The notes below the pieces were generated by a model. The model had not been told where the DNA came from, did not search any database, and was given only the letters and a program-made list of their open reading frames with translations. DNA of 64,000 nucleotides from Lacibacter cauensis. Its GTDB lineage: Bacteria > Bacteroidota > Bacteroidia > Chitinophagales > Chitinophagaceae. Below are positions 1 through 8,315 of the stretch, one piece after another (within the stretch, counting starts at the first letter, position 1; each line of letters begins with the position of its first letter). The stretch covers positions 496,001 through 560,000 of the forward strand of contig NZ_VLLE01000006.1 of the NCBI RefSeq assembly GCF_007830055.1. Reading direction: 5' to 3'. The position numbers and the translations under genes are program-made.

Positions 1-1
1 G

Positions 2-775
2 TTTGGGTGTACCAATAATTCCCCGGCAGATACAACCGAAAAACCGACTACGCCTGCCGCTAACAAAAAACTTGAAGCGCTGGAAAAACAAGTGGAAAGT
101 AATCCGCAGGCTGATAGTTTACGGGAAGGTTTGGTTGTGGAGCTGGTGCAAAACAATCAATACGATAAAGCATTGGCACAGGTTGAGCAGCTGCTGCAAA
201 AACAACCTGGCAACCCTGCTTACTTGTTTATGAAAGCCGATGCACTGGAACGAAAAGGCGATACCAGCAATGCCATCACCGCTTACCAGCAGTCCATCCA
301 ATCGGCAGGTGTGTTTAACGAAGCTGAATTAAGACTGGCATCGCTGTATGCCGAAACAGGGAATAAAACAGCCGTTGTGTTATGCGATGCGTTGCTGAAA
401 GATGCTTCGGCTGTACAAATGCGAAGCGATATTTTATTTGTGAAAGCAGCGTATTACAGCAAGGTAAAAGATGTTGCAAAAGCACTGTCCATTTATAACC
501 AGATCATCCGTGAAGATTACACCTACATGGAAGCGTACATTGAAAAAGGATTGCTGTTTTACGATCAACAGAAATATGCAGAAGCCTGGAAAATTTTTCA
601 GCAAAGTACCAATGTAAGTAACAAGTATGCCGATGGTTATTTTTGGATGGCCAAGGCGGAAGAGAAAATGAACAAAACAAAAGAAGCCATTGATAACTAT
701 AAACGTTCACTCGCACTCGATCAATCGATAACAGAAGCAAGAGAGGCGCTGAAGCGGTTGGGGGAAATCAAATAA
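2..775 (+). CDS. TPR-repeat lipoprotein, 5' end outside the window
   Basis: The reading frame is open from base 2, so the true start lies upstream of the window. The first visible residues are FGCTNNSPADTTEKP: a Cys preceded by Gly, followed by a Ser/Thr/Pro-rich linker, as at the lipobox of a lipoprotein. The body holds several tetratricopeptide repeats (for example QYDKALAQVEQLL, DTSNAITAYQQSI, KYAEAWKIFQQS, KTKEAIDNYKRSL), which normally form protein-binding helical arrays. A GTG at 92 could be mistaken for the start, but coding sequence clearly continues before it. Probably anchored in an envelope membrane facing the periplasm; the partner is unknown. It lies 86 bp before rpe. Confidence 0.8.
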   Translation, partial: FGCTNNSPADTTEKPTTPAANKKLEALEKQVESNPQADSLREGLVVELVQNNQYDKALAQVEQLLQKQPGNPAYLFMKADALERKGDTSNAITAYQQSIQSAGVFNEAELRLASLYAETGNKTAVVLCDALLKDASAVQMRSDILFVKAAYYSKVKDVAKALSIYNQIIREDYTYMEAYIEKGLLFYDQQKYAEAWKIFQQSTNVSNKYADGYFWMAKAEEKMNKTKEAIDNYKRSLALDQSITEAREALKRLGEIK

Positions 776-778
776 AAA

Positions 779-860
779 TAGTGAATGGTGAGTAGTGAAT
801 GAATACAGCCAATCATCAACCACAAACAAAAAACGATAAACAATAAACCATAAATTTTTC
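779..860. repeat. Intergenic tract of reiterated degenerate words
   Basis: Between the TPR lipoprotein and rpe. The first part repeats variants of GTGAATGGTGA/GTAGTGAATGAAT, the second part variants of ACGATAAACAATAAACCATAAA. A similar ACGATAAACCATAAAC string recurs at about 15481-15496. No ORF or clear hairpin seen. Confidence 0.5.
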
Positions 861-861
861 T

Positions 862-1509
862 ATGCCGATTGTAGCTCCTTCTTTATTAAGTGCCAATTAT
901 CTCAACCTGGAAGCCGATTGTAAAATGCTCAACGAAAGTGAAGCCGATTGGTATCACCTCGATGTAATGGATGGACGTTTTGTACCCAACATTACGTTTG
1001 GACCAATGGTGATCGATTTCCTGCGCAAAGCATCGAACAAAGTGTTTGATGTGCACTTAATGATTGAAGAACCCGAAAAATATACCGAAGCATTTAAAAA
1101 AGCAGGTGCTGATAATTTAACCGTACACATCGAAGCCTGTACGCACCTGCACCGTAATATTCAACAGATCAAAAGCCTGGGTATGAAGGCGGGTGTTGCT
1201 GTTAATCCGCACACACCTGTTTCGTTGCTGAAAGATATTTTGGCTGATATTGATCTTGTTTGTTTGATGAGTGTAAATCCCGGTTTCGGCGGACAAAGCT
1301 TTATTCCGCAAACACTGGTAAAAATCCGTGAGCTGCGTAACATGATCGACGAAAAAGGATTGAACGTGGATATTGAAATCGACGGCGGCGTTACACTGGA
1401 AAATGCCAAAAGCATTGTTGATGCCGGTGCAACCGTGTTGGTGGCAGGTAATACGGTGTTCAGAGCTCCGAACCCAACAGAAATGATTTCGTTGTTGAAG
1501 AAGATATAA
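862..1509 (+). CDS. rpe: Ribulose-phosphate 3-epimerase
   Basis: Interconverts ribulose 5-phosphate and xylulose 5-phosphate in the cytosolic pentose phosphate pathway. The 215-residue length is normal. The N-terminus IVAPSLLSANYLNL carries the conserved Ser, DVMDGRFVPNITFG the metal-binding/catalytic Asp, and DVHLMI the metal-binding His. MSVNPGFGGQSFI, DGGV and VAGNTVF near the C-terminus form the phosphate-binding loops of this TIM barrel. It stands alone, with a strong terminator directly downstream at 1539-1577. Confidence 0.96.
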   Translation: MPIVAPSLLSANYLNLEADCKMLNESEADWYHLDVMDGRFVPNITFGPMVIDFLRKASNKVFDVHLMIEEPEKYTEAFKKAGADNLTVHIEACTHLHRNIQQIKSLGMKAGVAVNPHTPVSLLKDILADIDLVCLMSVNPGFGGQSFIPQTLVKIRELRNMIDEKGLNVDIEIDGGVTLENAKSIVDAGATVLVAGNTVFRAPNPTEMISLLKKI

Positions 1510-1538
1510 GTAAGTCTGAAAGTCGGGATGAGATTAGT

Positions 1539-1577
1539 CCGGAAGAAAGAATATAGATTCTGTCTTCCGGTTTTTTT
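1539..1577 (+). terminator. Rho-independent terminator after rpe
   Basis: Stem CCGGAAGA (1539-1546) pairs with TCTTCCGG (1563-1570); the loop region extends the pairing with AGAAT/ATTCT. A run of seven T follows at 1571-1577. Confidence 0.85.
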
Positions 1578-1580
1578 ATG

Positions 1581-1669
1581 AATAGAAACGCAGACGACGC
1601 CGATTTGAGCAGAGTAAACGGATGTGATCTGTGGTCATCCGTTTCATCCGTGTTATCTGCGATTCTATT
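1581..1669. repeat. ~90 bp nested inverted-repeat element, copy 1
   Basis: Outer arms AATAGAAACGCAGA (1581-1594) and TCTGCGATTCTATT (1656-1669) are inverted with one mismatch. Inner arms AAACGGATG (1616-1624) and CATCCGTTT (1636-1644) are perfectly inverted. The whole could fold as a long hairpin or cruciform. Its minus strand shares AATCGCAGATAACACGGATG exactly with the second copy at 13701-13790. It starts 4 bp after the rpe terminator T-run. No coding potential. Confidence 0.75.
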
Positions 1670-1755
1670 TCTTCCTCTTCTTGGTTTTTAGTTCCAACCG
1701 AAAAAATAAGTTTCTCCGCTTTTCGTTTTAGCAGAAAGACTTAGTTTTATCCTTC

Positions 1756-4239
1756 ATGAAGGCAACCAAAACCTGCATTTTTTTCCTGCTGCTTGTGCTC
1801 ACCTCGGTTTCCTATGCCCAGAAAAAATCGGCAACGGTAACGGGTAAGGTATTGGACGAAAATGAAAATCCGCTCAGCAAAGTATCGGTGATTATTCTCG
1901 GTCGTTCCACCGGTGTTACCACGAACGACTCCGGCTATTTCAGCATAAAGGTGCCCGCCGAAAAAGCGTTTGCACTTATTTTCAGTTATACTTCCTATCG
2001 TTCCGAACAGCGTAATTTCTTTTTAAATGAAAACGAAAAAGAAAATATCGTACTCCGTTTGGAAAGAGGCGCCACCGAACTGCAGGAAGTGATTGTAAAA
2101 GACGACCGCATCCGTACACAGGCATCGGCTATGCGCATCAACCCAAAAAATGCATTACTGCTGCCAACAGCAACCGGTGGTGTGGAAGGATTGATCAAGA
2201 TCTTCACCAACTCCAACAACGAACTCTCTTCACAATATTCTGTACGTGGCGGCAACTACGATGAGAACCTCATTTATGTAAACGATTTTGAAGTGTATCG
2301 TCCTTATCTCGTACGCCAGGGTCAGCAGGAAGGTTTGAGTTTCATTAATGCCGAAATGGTGCGCAACTTAAATTTTTACAATGGTGGTTTCCAGGCACGC
2401 TTTGGCGATAAGATGAGTAGTGTGCTCGACATTCAATACAAACAGCCTAAGAAATTCGGCGGCTCGGCATATGTTTCCTTACTGGAACAGGGTTTACATT
2501 TTGAAGGTGGCAGCAAAGATGAAAAAGTAAGTTTCATCATCGGCGGAAGAAACCGCAGCAACCAAAACCTGCTGAGCAGTCAGCAAACAAAAGGCAACTA
2601 TGTGCCTTCGAGTAACGATGTGCAGGGTTATATCACTTATCAGCCCAACACAAAATGGCTGTTCGAAGCCATGATGAATTACTCCCGCACACAGTTTAAA
2701 CTATCGCCGGAGTTCAGCAGCCAAACCGCATCTGTGTTCTCTCCTTTCTTCACCGCCAACCTTGGTTTGGATATTTATTTTGCCGGTGCTGAGCGTGACC
2801 GTTACAGTACAGCCATGGCCGGTATTGCTACAACTTATCAGCCAAACAAAAATTTAAAACTGAAATGGATGCTCAGTCATTTCAGTAATAACGAAGAAGA
2901 GTCGTTCGATATACAAGGCGCCTACTTATTCGGTGAGCGAGATTTCGACAGAAGCCGTGCAACATTCGGTTTAATTGTAAACCCATTGGGTGCAGGTGTG
3001 TTCCAGAACTTCGCACGCAACCGATTAAACATTGCTACGCAAAATGCTACACACAAAGGCAGCTTATCCAAAGGCAAACATTTTTTCCAGTGGGGTCACA
3101 GTCTCGAACGTCAAACTATCAGCGATCAACTCAACGAATGGGAGCTGACAGACAGTGCCGGTTATACGTTACCGTTCGATCCCAATCAACTGCAGTTGAG
3201 TAAAGTCATCAAATCAAAAGCTGATCTTAGTTTCGTCCGCACCAGTGGTTATGTGCAGGACAATTATATTCTCAACGACTCACTGAACATGACGCTGCAG
3301 GTTGGTGTGCGTTACAATTACAACACACTTAACAATGAAGTATTGGTGCAACCAAGAGTACAATTTGCGATGCAGCCCCTGCATGGAAAAGATATTGTAT
3401 TTCGTGCAGCAGCAGGTGCCTATCATCAGCCTCCATTCTATAGAGAGTTACGCCGTTACGATGGCACGGTGAACGAATCGGTGAAAGCGCAAAAAAGCTT
3501 GCAGGTTGTTGCAGGTATTGATTATAATTTCAAAGGCTGGGGTAACCGTCCGTTTAAATTACAAGCTGAAGCTTATTACAAGCGCATGACCGATATTGTG
3601 CCCTACGATGTTGACAATGTACGCATCCGTTATTTCGGCAGTAACAGTGCCAAAGCTTATGCAACAGGTATTGAAGCCCGTTTGTTTGGCGAGTTGGTGA
3701 AGGATGCAGAAAGCTGGCTGAGTATTGGTTTGATGCGCACACGTGAAAACTTAGACAACGATCAATGGTATAATTACAAACTTGATTCGTTGAATCGTCC
3801 TATCGACAGTACATTAGTACAAGGCGGTTGGATCAGAAGACCAACAGACCGTTTGCTCTCCGTTGGTTTGTTTTACCAGGATTATCTTTCTACCAATAAG
3901 AATTTCAAGTTCACCATGAGTGGATTGTATGGTACGAACCTGCCGTACAACATACCCAACAGTGTAAAGTACCGCAATGCATTAACGATTGATCCGTACA
4001 TCCGTGTTGATTTTGGTTTCAGTGCGTTGTTGTTAGATGGAGAGAAAAGTAAACGCCGCAGCCGCAATCCGTTCCGTGAGTTTAATACTATCTGGGCAAG
4101 CCTGGAAATATTTAATGTGATTGATCGACCTAATACCATTTCTTATTTGCTGATTAAAGATTTCAGCAATACCGTTTTTTCAATCCCCAACCGTTTAACA
4201 CCGAGGCTCGTGAATTTTAAGATTGTGGCGAGGTGGTGA
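1756..4239 (+). CDS. TonB-dependent receptor with carboxypeptidase-like regulatory domain
   Basis: Outer-membrane active transporter energised by TonB; the substrate cannot be told from sequence. The 827 residues begin with a signal peptide (MKATKTCIFFLLLV...SYAQ). A CarboxypepD_reg-like beta-sandwich follows at roughly 25-105 (TVTGKVLDENENPLSKVSVII ... VTTNDSGYF). The plug domain at roughly 120-240 includes SSQYSVRGGNYDENLIYVNDF and NFYNGGFQARFGDKMSSVLDI. The rest is an outer-membrane barrel ending in Trp. There is no adjacent SusD gene, so it is not an obvious glycan-uptake pair. Monocistronic. Confidence 0.9.
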   Translation: MKATKTCIFFLLLVLTSVSYAQKKSATVTGKVLDENENPLSKVSVIILGRSTGVTTNDSGYFSIKVPAEKAFALIFSYTSYRSEQRNFFLNENEKENIVLRLERGATELQEVIVKDDRIRTQASAMRINPKNALLLPTATGGVEGLIKIFTNSNNELSSQYSVRGGNYDENLIYVNDFEVYRPYLVRQGQQEGLSFINAEMVRNLNFYNGGFQARFGDKMSSVLDIQYKQPKKFGGSAYVSLLEQGLHFEGGSKDEKVSFIIGGRNRSNQNLLSSQQTKGNYVPSSNDVQGYITYQPNTKWLFEAMMNYSRTQFKLSPEFSSQTASVFSPFFTANLGLDIYFAGAERDRYSTAMAGIATTYQPNKNLKLKWMLSHFSNNEEESFDIQGAYLFGERDFDRSRATFGLIVNPLGAGVFQNFARNRLNIATQNATHKGSLSKGKHFFQWGHSLERQTISDQLNEWELTDSAGYTLPFDPNQLQLSKVIKSKADLSFVRTSGYVQDNYILNDSLNMTLQVGVRYNYNTLNNEVLVQPRVQFAMQPLHGKDIVFRAAAGAYHQPPFYRELRRYDGTVNESVKAQKSLQVVAGIDYNFKGWGNRPFKLQAEAYYKRMTDIVPYDVDNVRIRYFGSNSAKAYATGIEARLFGELVKDAESWLSIGLMRTRENLDNDQWYNYKLDSLNRPIDSTLVQGGWIRRPTDRLLSVGLFYQDYLSTNKNFKFTMSGLYGTNLPYNIPNSVKYRNALTIDPYIRVDFGFSALLLDGEKSKRRSRNPFREFNTIWASLEIFNVIDRPNTISYLLIKDFSNTVFSIPNRLTPRLVNFKIVARW

Positions 4240-4280
4240 TTGTAATCCGATAGTTATTAGTTTGTAGTTGATAGTTTTTA
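4240..4280. repeat. Intergenic tract of reiterated GATAGTT-type words
   Basis: Degenerate repeats of GATAGTTATTAG / GTAGTTGATAGTT directly after the TonB-dependent receptor and before the DUF559 element. Similar in style to tracts at 779-860 and 14217-14294. Confidence 0.4.
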
Positions 4281-4293
4281 CCGGCAGAATATT

Positions 4294-4354
4294 TATCCCC
4301 TCTCGGGAGGGGTCGCAAGTTGTTACACAGAAACTTAACCGTAAGGGGTGGGTT
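4294..4354 (+). repeat. 61 bp palindrome-headed repeat, copy 1
   Basis: Starts TATCCCCTCTCGGGAGGGG (6 bp palindromic arms CCCCTC/GAGGGG), then a spacer with TGTTACACAGAAAC and TAACCGTAAGGGGTGGGTT. It aligns without gaps to 4419-4479 with only a handful of substitutions. Confidence 0.85.
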
Positions 4355-4418
4355 TAACTGATCAGCCGCTTGAAAATCTAAATTTTAGTTTCCATCTTTA
4401 TACAACATTCAAACTGTC

Positions 4419-4479
4419 TATCCCCTCCTGGGAGGGGCCGCAATATGTTACACAGAAACCTAACCGTAAGGGGTGGGTT
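4419..4479 (+). repeat. 61 bp palindrome-headed repeat, copy 2
   Basis: Same unit as 4294-4354. The palindrome core CCCCTCCTGGGAGGGG (4422-4437) has perfect 8 bp half-sites except for the central TG. The repeat ends 3 bp before the ATG of the DUF559 gene, so it forms the immediate 5' leader of that gene. Confidence 0.85.
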
Positions 4480-4482
4480 ATC

Positions 4483-4959
4483 ATGAAACGCACAATCATT
4501 CCATACACGCAACAAGCTTTAACGAACGCAAAATGCCTTCGAAAAAACATGACGTATTCTGAAGTAAAGCTGTGGATTGAATTACGCAACCGAAATATGA
4601 TGGGTTATGATTTCGACAGACAAAAGCCCATGCTGAATTATATCGTTGATTTTTATTGTAAAGATTTGATGCTCGCAATAGAAGTGGACGGAGTAACACA
4701 TGAAGACGAACATGTAACAATAAAAGATCCAATACGTCAGGAAGAAATTGAAGCTTATGGAATTTCTTTTTTAAGAATAAATGCTCTAGATGTAGTGCGG
4801 GATATGAAGAACACATTACGAACTATTGAGAACTGGATAATGGACTTTGAAGAAAAAAACGGTGTGAACGAATTTGTAAAAAGAAAACGAGCTCTTTTGG
4901 AGAAACTTGAAAACCCACCCCCACCCCTCCCAGGAGGGGATAACCCGGCAGATGACTAA
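4483..4959 (+). CDS. DUF559-family (Vsr/restriction-endonuclease fold) protein
   Basis: 158 residues from the ATG at 4483. I chose this start because the family domain begins there and the upstream frame is repeat sequence. Family landmarks are LRKNMTYSEVKLWIELRNR (Glu27), YIVDFYC (Asp56), LAIEVDGVTH (Glu67, Asp69, His73) and GISFLRI. These match DUF559 proteins, which are related to very-short-patch-repair and PD-(D/E)XK nucleases, so a DNA-cutting role is likely but unproven. The last ~15 residues (NPPPPLPGGDNPADD) are translated from an inverted copy of the flanking repeat, so repeat and gene are physically joined. No methylase or other restriction gene is nearby. Confidence 0.85.
   Translation: MKRTIIPYTQQALTNAKCLRKNMTYSEVKLWIELRNRNMMGYDFDRQKPMLNYIVDFYCKDLMLAIEVDGVTHEDEHVTIKDPIRQEEIEAYGISFLRINALDVVRDMKNTLRTIENWIMDFEEKNGVNEFVKRKRALLEKLENPPPPLPGGDNPADD
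4912..4942 (-). repeat. Inverted, shortened copy of the palindromic repeat inside the DUF559 3' end
   Basis: Read on the minus strand it begins TATCCCCTCCTGGGAGGGG, 19 bases identical to copy 2, then jumps to GGGGTGGGTT, lacking the ~30 bp middle of the other copies. Palindrome core at 4924-4939. It encodes the Pro-rich C-terminal tail of the DUF559 protein. Confidence 0.8.
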
Positions 4960-5066
4960 TTATTCAACTTTTGTAAATCATCACTCCTGCTAAAAGCAAG
5001 TAGCCGCATATCAAAACCACTGATAGCGCTTAATAATAAAGAATAACAAGTATATCTTCTCCCTCT

Positions 5067-5096
5067 TTGATTCACTCCAATCCTGCCCTACCTTTA
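5067..5096 (+). promoter_or_regulatory. Bacteroidota-type promoter (TTG-N19-TACCTTTA)
   Basis: TTG at 5067-5069, exactly 19 bp, then TACCTTTA at 5089-5096, one mismatch from the TAnnTTTG -7 consensus. It lies 18 bp before the ATG at 5115. Confidence 0.65.
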
Positions 5097-5114
5097 TACC
5101 GTAAATAAGCAGGT

Positions 5115-5747
5115 ATGAAAAAGATAATTGCAGCATGTACGCTATTACTGATCAATGTTGTTGCGTTTACACAAGCAACCGACCCCTACCTCGTATTCCC
5201 CATTGAACTGAAATTTTTCCAGGCCAGCAATACCGGTCAACAAAATAACCTGCGTTGGCTGGCGCCCTGCATTACCGATGAAGCAACGTTTGAAGTTCAG
5301 CACTCAAATGATAATAAAAACTTCAACATACTTACTACCATTACTGCAAATCAGGCTCGCTGCAGTGAGCCGTTTGATTATACAGATGCTGTTCGCAGAA
5401 GCGGCAACAACTATTACCGCATCCGTTTAATTACACCTGCCAATACATCTGTACATTCCTTTACAGTGGTTGTGTTAAATAAAGCAAGCGGGTTCGAACT
5501 AAATGCTTTGCTGCCATCGTTGGTAACCACAACAGCGACCCTCAGCATTTCATCAGCAACAAAAGACCGTCTTGCCATTACCGTTACCGATATCAACGGC
5601 CGTCAATTCCTTGTTCAGCAACAGGAATTACTGCCGGGCACAAACCAAGTTCAATTGAATTTACAGGGTTTACCTGCCGGGCAATATTTTATTAAAGCCA
5701 TCAACAGTAAAGAAGAACAAAAACAGCTTCGCTTCATTAAACAATAA
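5115..5747 (+). CDS. Secreted protein with T9SS type A-like C-terminal sorting domain
   Basis: 210 residues. The signal peptide MKKIIAACTLLLINVVAFTQ is followed by a fibronectin/Ig-like segment (LKFFQASNTGQQNNLRWLA ... FEVQHSNDNKNFNILTT) common in Bacteroidota surface proteins. The C-terminal ~70 residues (LAITVTDINGRQFLVQ ... LNLQGLPAGQYFIKAI) look like the type A sorting domain that directs proteins through the type IX secretion system. No enzymatic domain is visible. The sprA homologue in this window supports a functional T9SS. Own promoter at 5067-5096. Confidence 0.75.
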   Translation: MKKIIAACTLLLINVVAFTQATDPYLVFPIELKFFQASNTGQQNNLRWLAPCITDEATFEVQHSNDNKNFNILTTITANQARCSEPFDYTDAVRRSGNNYYRIRLITPANTSVHSFTVVVLNKASGFELNALLPSLVTTTATLSISSATKDRLAITVTDINGRQFLVQQQELLPGTNQVQLNLQGLPAGQYFIKAINSKEEQKQLRFIKQ

Positions 5748-5809
5748 AGCACATCCGTTTTGTGGCTGCAGATAATTTTCAGTAGCTTACAATACCAAAA
5801 CGTATTGTT

Positions 5810-7453
5810 ATGCCCGCATCCACCCCACTGCAGAAATTTCTTGAAAACGTAGATCAATATCCCAACGAAATTTATTTACGTCAGCCAATAAATGGCCAAT
5901 GGATCACCTGGACATGGAAACAGGCCGATGACGAATGCCGACGTATTGCCGCAGCTTTGCATTCGTTACAGTTACCCAAAGGCTCGCATATAGCTATTCT
6001 TTCAAAAAACTGTGCACAGTGGATGATGGCAGATATTGCTATTATGATGGCAGGCTGTATTTCCATTCCTGTTTATCCCACGTTAACTGCACATGCTATT
6101 CAACCCATACTGGAACACAGCGAAGCAAAAGCCATTTTCATTGGCAAGCTCGACGATTTCAGTACACAGGAAGCGGGTATTCCTCCACACTTGATACGCA
6201 TAGGTTTTGATTTATATGGCCGCAACGAACGTTACAACTGGAACGAACTGATTACACAACACGAACCATTGCAGCATGCGCATGAATGGACGCAGGAAGA
6301 ATTGCTCACGATCATCTACACTTCAGGAACAACAGGTAAACCAAAAGGCGTGATGCATACCGCAGGTAATTTCGATCGTGTATTAGGTGCAGCAACAAAA
6401 GAAATTCATTTACGAAAACATGCTGCCTTATTTTCGTATTTACCACTCAGCCATATTGCCGAACGCATGGGTGTTGAAATGAACAGCATTTACAATGCCT
6501 GTGTTGTTTCTTTTGCAGAATCGGTTGAAAGTTTTGCCAGTAATGTACAGGAAATACAACCCGAAGTATTTTTTGCAGTGCCTCGTTTGTGGAATAAATT
6601 CAGGGAAGGTATTCTCACAAAAATTTCGCAAAAGAAATTAAATCTGCTGCTGTCGATCCCGGTTATCAATTCGGTTATCCGCAAAAGCATTAAGAAAAAG
6701 CTGGGTTTATCAAGAGCAAGACATATTTACAGTGCCTCTGCACCGATTTCGGTTGATGTTTTGAAATGGTTTGCAAAACTTGATATAAACATTACTCAAG
6801 CGTTGGGCATGACAGAGGATTGTGTGTATGCACACTTTGAACGTTATTACGATTACAGACATGGTTCGGTTGGAAAACCGTTTGCAGGTTTGCTGGTAAA
6901 AATTACAGAAGAAGGTGAGCTGCGGGTTAAAAGTCCGAGCAACACATTGGGCTATTACAAAGAACCCGAAATGACGGCTGAGTTGTTTGATGAAGAAGGT
7001 TATTTACGTACCGGCGATATATGCGAATACGATCATGATGGTTATTTGTTTGTGACAGGCCGTTTAAAAGATCAGTTTAAAACCGATAAAGGCAAATTCA
7101 TTTCGCCTGCCCCCATTGAAATGAAACTGCTTGCCAACCCCGATATTGAACAGTGTTGTGTAGTGGGCATGTCTATTCCGCAGCCGATTGCATTGATTAC
7201 ACTTTCAGAAATCGGCAAAGCAAAAACAAAACAGGAAGTTGAAGAAAGTTTGGCAGCTTCACTTGCCGCAGTAAATCCGGATTTGGAAAATTATGAACGC
7301 ATGGCAAAAGCAGTTGTAATGAAAGAAAACTGGACCATTGAAAACGGTTTGCTTACACCAACGTTGAAAGTAAAACGCAACCAGGTAGAAAAAATTCATC
7401 AGCAGTTTTATCCCAAGTGGTTTGAAGAAAAAGGAAAAGTGATTTGGGAATAA
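5810..7453 (+). CDS. AMP-forming long-chain acyl-CoA synthetase
   Basis: Activates a carboxylic (probably fatty) acid with ATP to an acyl-adenylate, then to acyl-CoA. At 547 residues it is a typical ANL-superfamily member. The phosphate-binding loop IIYTSGTTGKPKGVMHT is at about 165-181, YLPLSHIAER lies in the substrate-binding part, and the A5-like motif is TQALGMTED. YLRTGDICEYDHDGYLFVTGR carries the hinge Asp. The C-terminal adenylation Lys probably lies in NGLLTPTLKVKRN. The closest family style is eukaryote-like long-chain synthetases, but the substrate is inferred. A methyltransferase gene follows after 27 bp. Confidence 0.88.
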   Translation: MPASTPLQKFLENVDQYPNEIYLRQPINGQWITWTWKQADDECRRIAAALHSLQLPKGSHIAILSKNCAQWMMADIAIMMAGCISIPVYPTLTAHAIQPILEHSEAKAIFIGKLDDFSTQEAGIPPHLIRIGFDLYGRNERYNWNELITQHEPLQHAHEWTQEELLTIIYTSGTTGKPKGVMHTAGNFDRVLGAATKEIHLRKHAALFSYLPLSHIAERMGVEMNSIYNACVVSFAESVESFASNVQEIQPEVFFAVPRLWNKFREGILTKISQKKLNLLLSIPVINSVIRKSIKKKLGLSRARHIYSASAPISVDVLKWFAKLDINITQALGMTEDCVYAHFERYYDYRHGSVGKPFAGLLVKITEEGELRVKSPSNTLGYYKEPEMTAELFDEEGYLRTGDICEYDHDGYLFVTGRLKDQFKTDKGKFISPAPIEMKLLANPDIEQCCVVGMSIPQPIALITLSEIGKAKTKQEVEESLAASLAAVNPDLENYERMAKAVVMKENWTIENGLLTPTLKVKRNQVEKIHQQFYPKWFEEKGKVIWE

Positions 7454-7480
7454 ACGTTAATGCGCTGTTTCTTTGCAGCT

Positions 7481-8116
7481 ATGCAGCTGCAAACGCAAAT
7501 AAAAAATTTTCAATTCGGGGAATACCAATTCAATGCATTGATACCCGATAAAGAAGCATTGCAGCAATGGTATCAACAACAGCTGAAAACAAATAAACAG
7601 GCTCCTGCTCCTTACTGGGCGCAGGTGTGGGCAGCAGCGTATGCACTCTGCAATTTTCTTGCAGACAGAAACGAATTCATCAACAAAAAAACTGTTCTTG
7701 AATTAGCAGCCGGGCTCGGCCTTCCTTCTTTTCTTGCTGCACAAACATCAACCGCTGTTACCTGCAGTGATGTATCGCCCGATGCAGTGGAGTTGATGCA
7801 ACAATCAATCGCACAAAACAAATTCAGCAACTGCACTGCAACTGTACTTGATTGGAATCAATTGCCTGCCGATCTTACTGCCGATGTACTCTTACTCAGC
7901 GATATCAATTACGAGCCACAGGTATTTGCAACTTTGTACAAAGTGCTTGTTTCGTTTTTAGAGAAAGGCGCAACTATTATTCTTTCTACTCCGCAACGAC
8001 TAATGGCGAAACCGTTTATTGAACAACTGCAGCCGTTTGTCATTGAACATTATTCGGAAACGATCACAGCTGTTGAACCGCATACAGACTGTTCGGTTTT
8101 TGTGTTGAAGAAATAG
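7481..8116 (+). CDS. Class I SAM-dependent methyltransferase (METTL/lysine-methyltransferase-like)
   Basis: About 211 residues if started at ATG 7481 (MQLQTQIKNFQFGE); an ATG at 7460 would add seven residues (MRCFFAA) and cannot be excluded. Motif I is VLELAAGLGLPSFLAA, the acidic loop is TCSDVSPDAVELM, and the post-I region contains ATVLDWNQLP. LLLSDINYEP resembles the D/E-x-x-Y motif of the METTL protein-methyltransferase group. PYWAQVWAAAYALCNFL before motif I also fits that group. The substrate is unknown. It follows the acyl-CoA synthetase closely and may be co-transcribed. Confidence 0.75.
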   Translation: MQLQTQIKNFQFGEYQFNALIPDKEALQQWYQQQLKTNKQAPAPYWAQVWAAAYALCNFLADRNEFINKKTVLELAAGLGLPSFLAAQTSTAVTCSDVSPDAVELMQQSIAQNKFSNCTATVLDWNQLPADLTADVLLLSDINYEPQVFATLYKVLVSFLEKGATIILSTPQRLMAKPFIEQLQPFVIEHYSETITAVEPHTDCSVFVLKK

Positions 8117-8165
8117 CTTAGGTACAGAGAAAGAAGAAAAAGAGGAATTCGCAAAGTTGGAGTTA

Positions 8166-8242
8166 GACCTGACAGGTTAAGCTCACTTTATCCGCATCAA
8201 AACAATTAGCACACAACTCTATTTAACGCAACCTGTCAGGTC
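8166..8242. repeat. Inverted pair of ACCTGACAGGT palindromes
   Basis: GACCTGACAGGTT (8166-8178) and its exact inverse AACCTGTCAGGTC (8230-8242) are separated by 51 bp. Each 13-mer is itself an odd-centre palindrome (ACCTG-A-CAGGT). They lie in the 199 bp gap between two convergent genes. No T-run follows, so this is not a standard terminator; it may be a small dispersed repeat. Confidence 0.6.
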
Positions 8243-8315
8243 AATCCGTAGTAATCATTTGCTGGGAAGTTTTTCTTCGTGCACGTTCGTGCCTTTGAGT
8301 CTTTGTGGCAAATAC

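Larger units (their letters stand above)
4281..4952 (+). mobile_element. Putative DUF559 gene cassette bounded by palindromic repeats
   Basis: A ~670 bp unit containing one nuclease-like gene. Two direct 61 bp repeats lie on the left and one shortened inverted copy on the right. The octamer CCGGCAGA occurs at 4281-4288 and 4945-4952, just outside the repeats, and could be a target duplication or chance. No transposase is present. Whether it is truly mobile is inference from the repeat architecture and could be tested only by comparing empty sites in relatives. Confidence 0.4.

Noticed and set aside
92-775. GTG at 92 as the start of the first gene
   Set aside because: The same frame is open to base 2 and encodes a lipobox-like GC and linker; the gene is cut by the window edge.
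4348-4482. Longer N-terminus for the DUF559 gene
   Set aside because: This part translates the repeat and spacer DNA and carries no family sequence; ATG 4483 fits the domain start.
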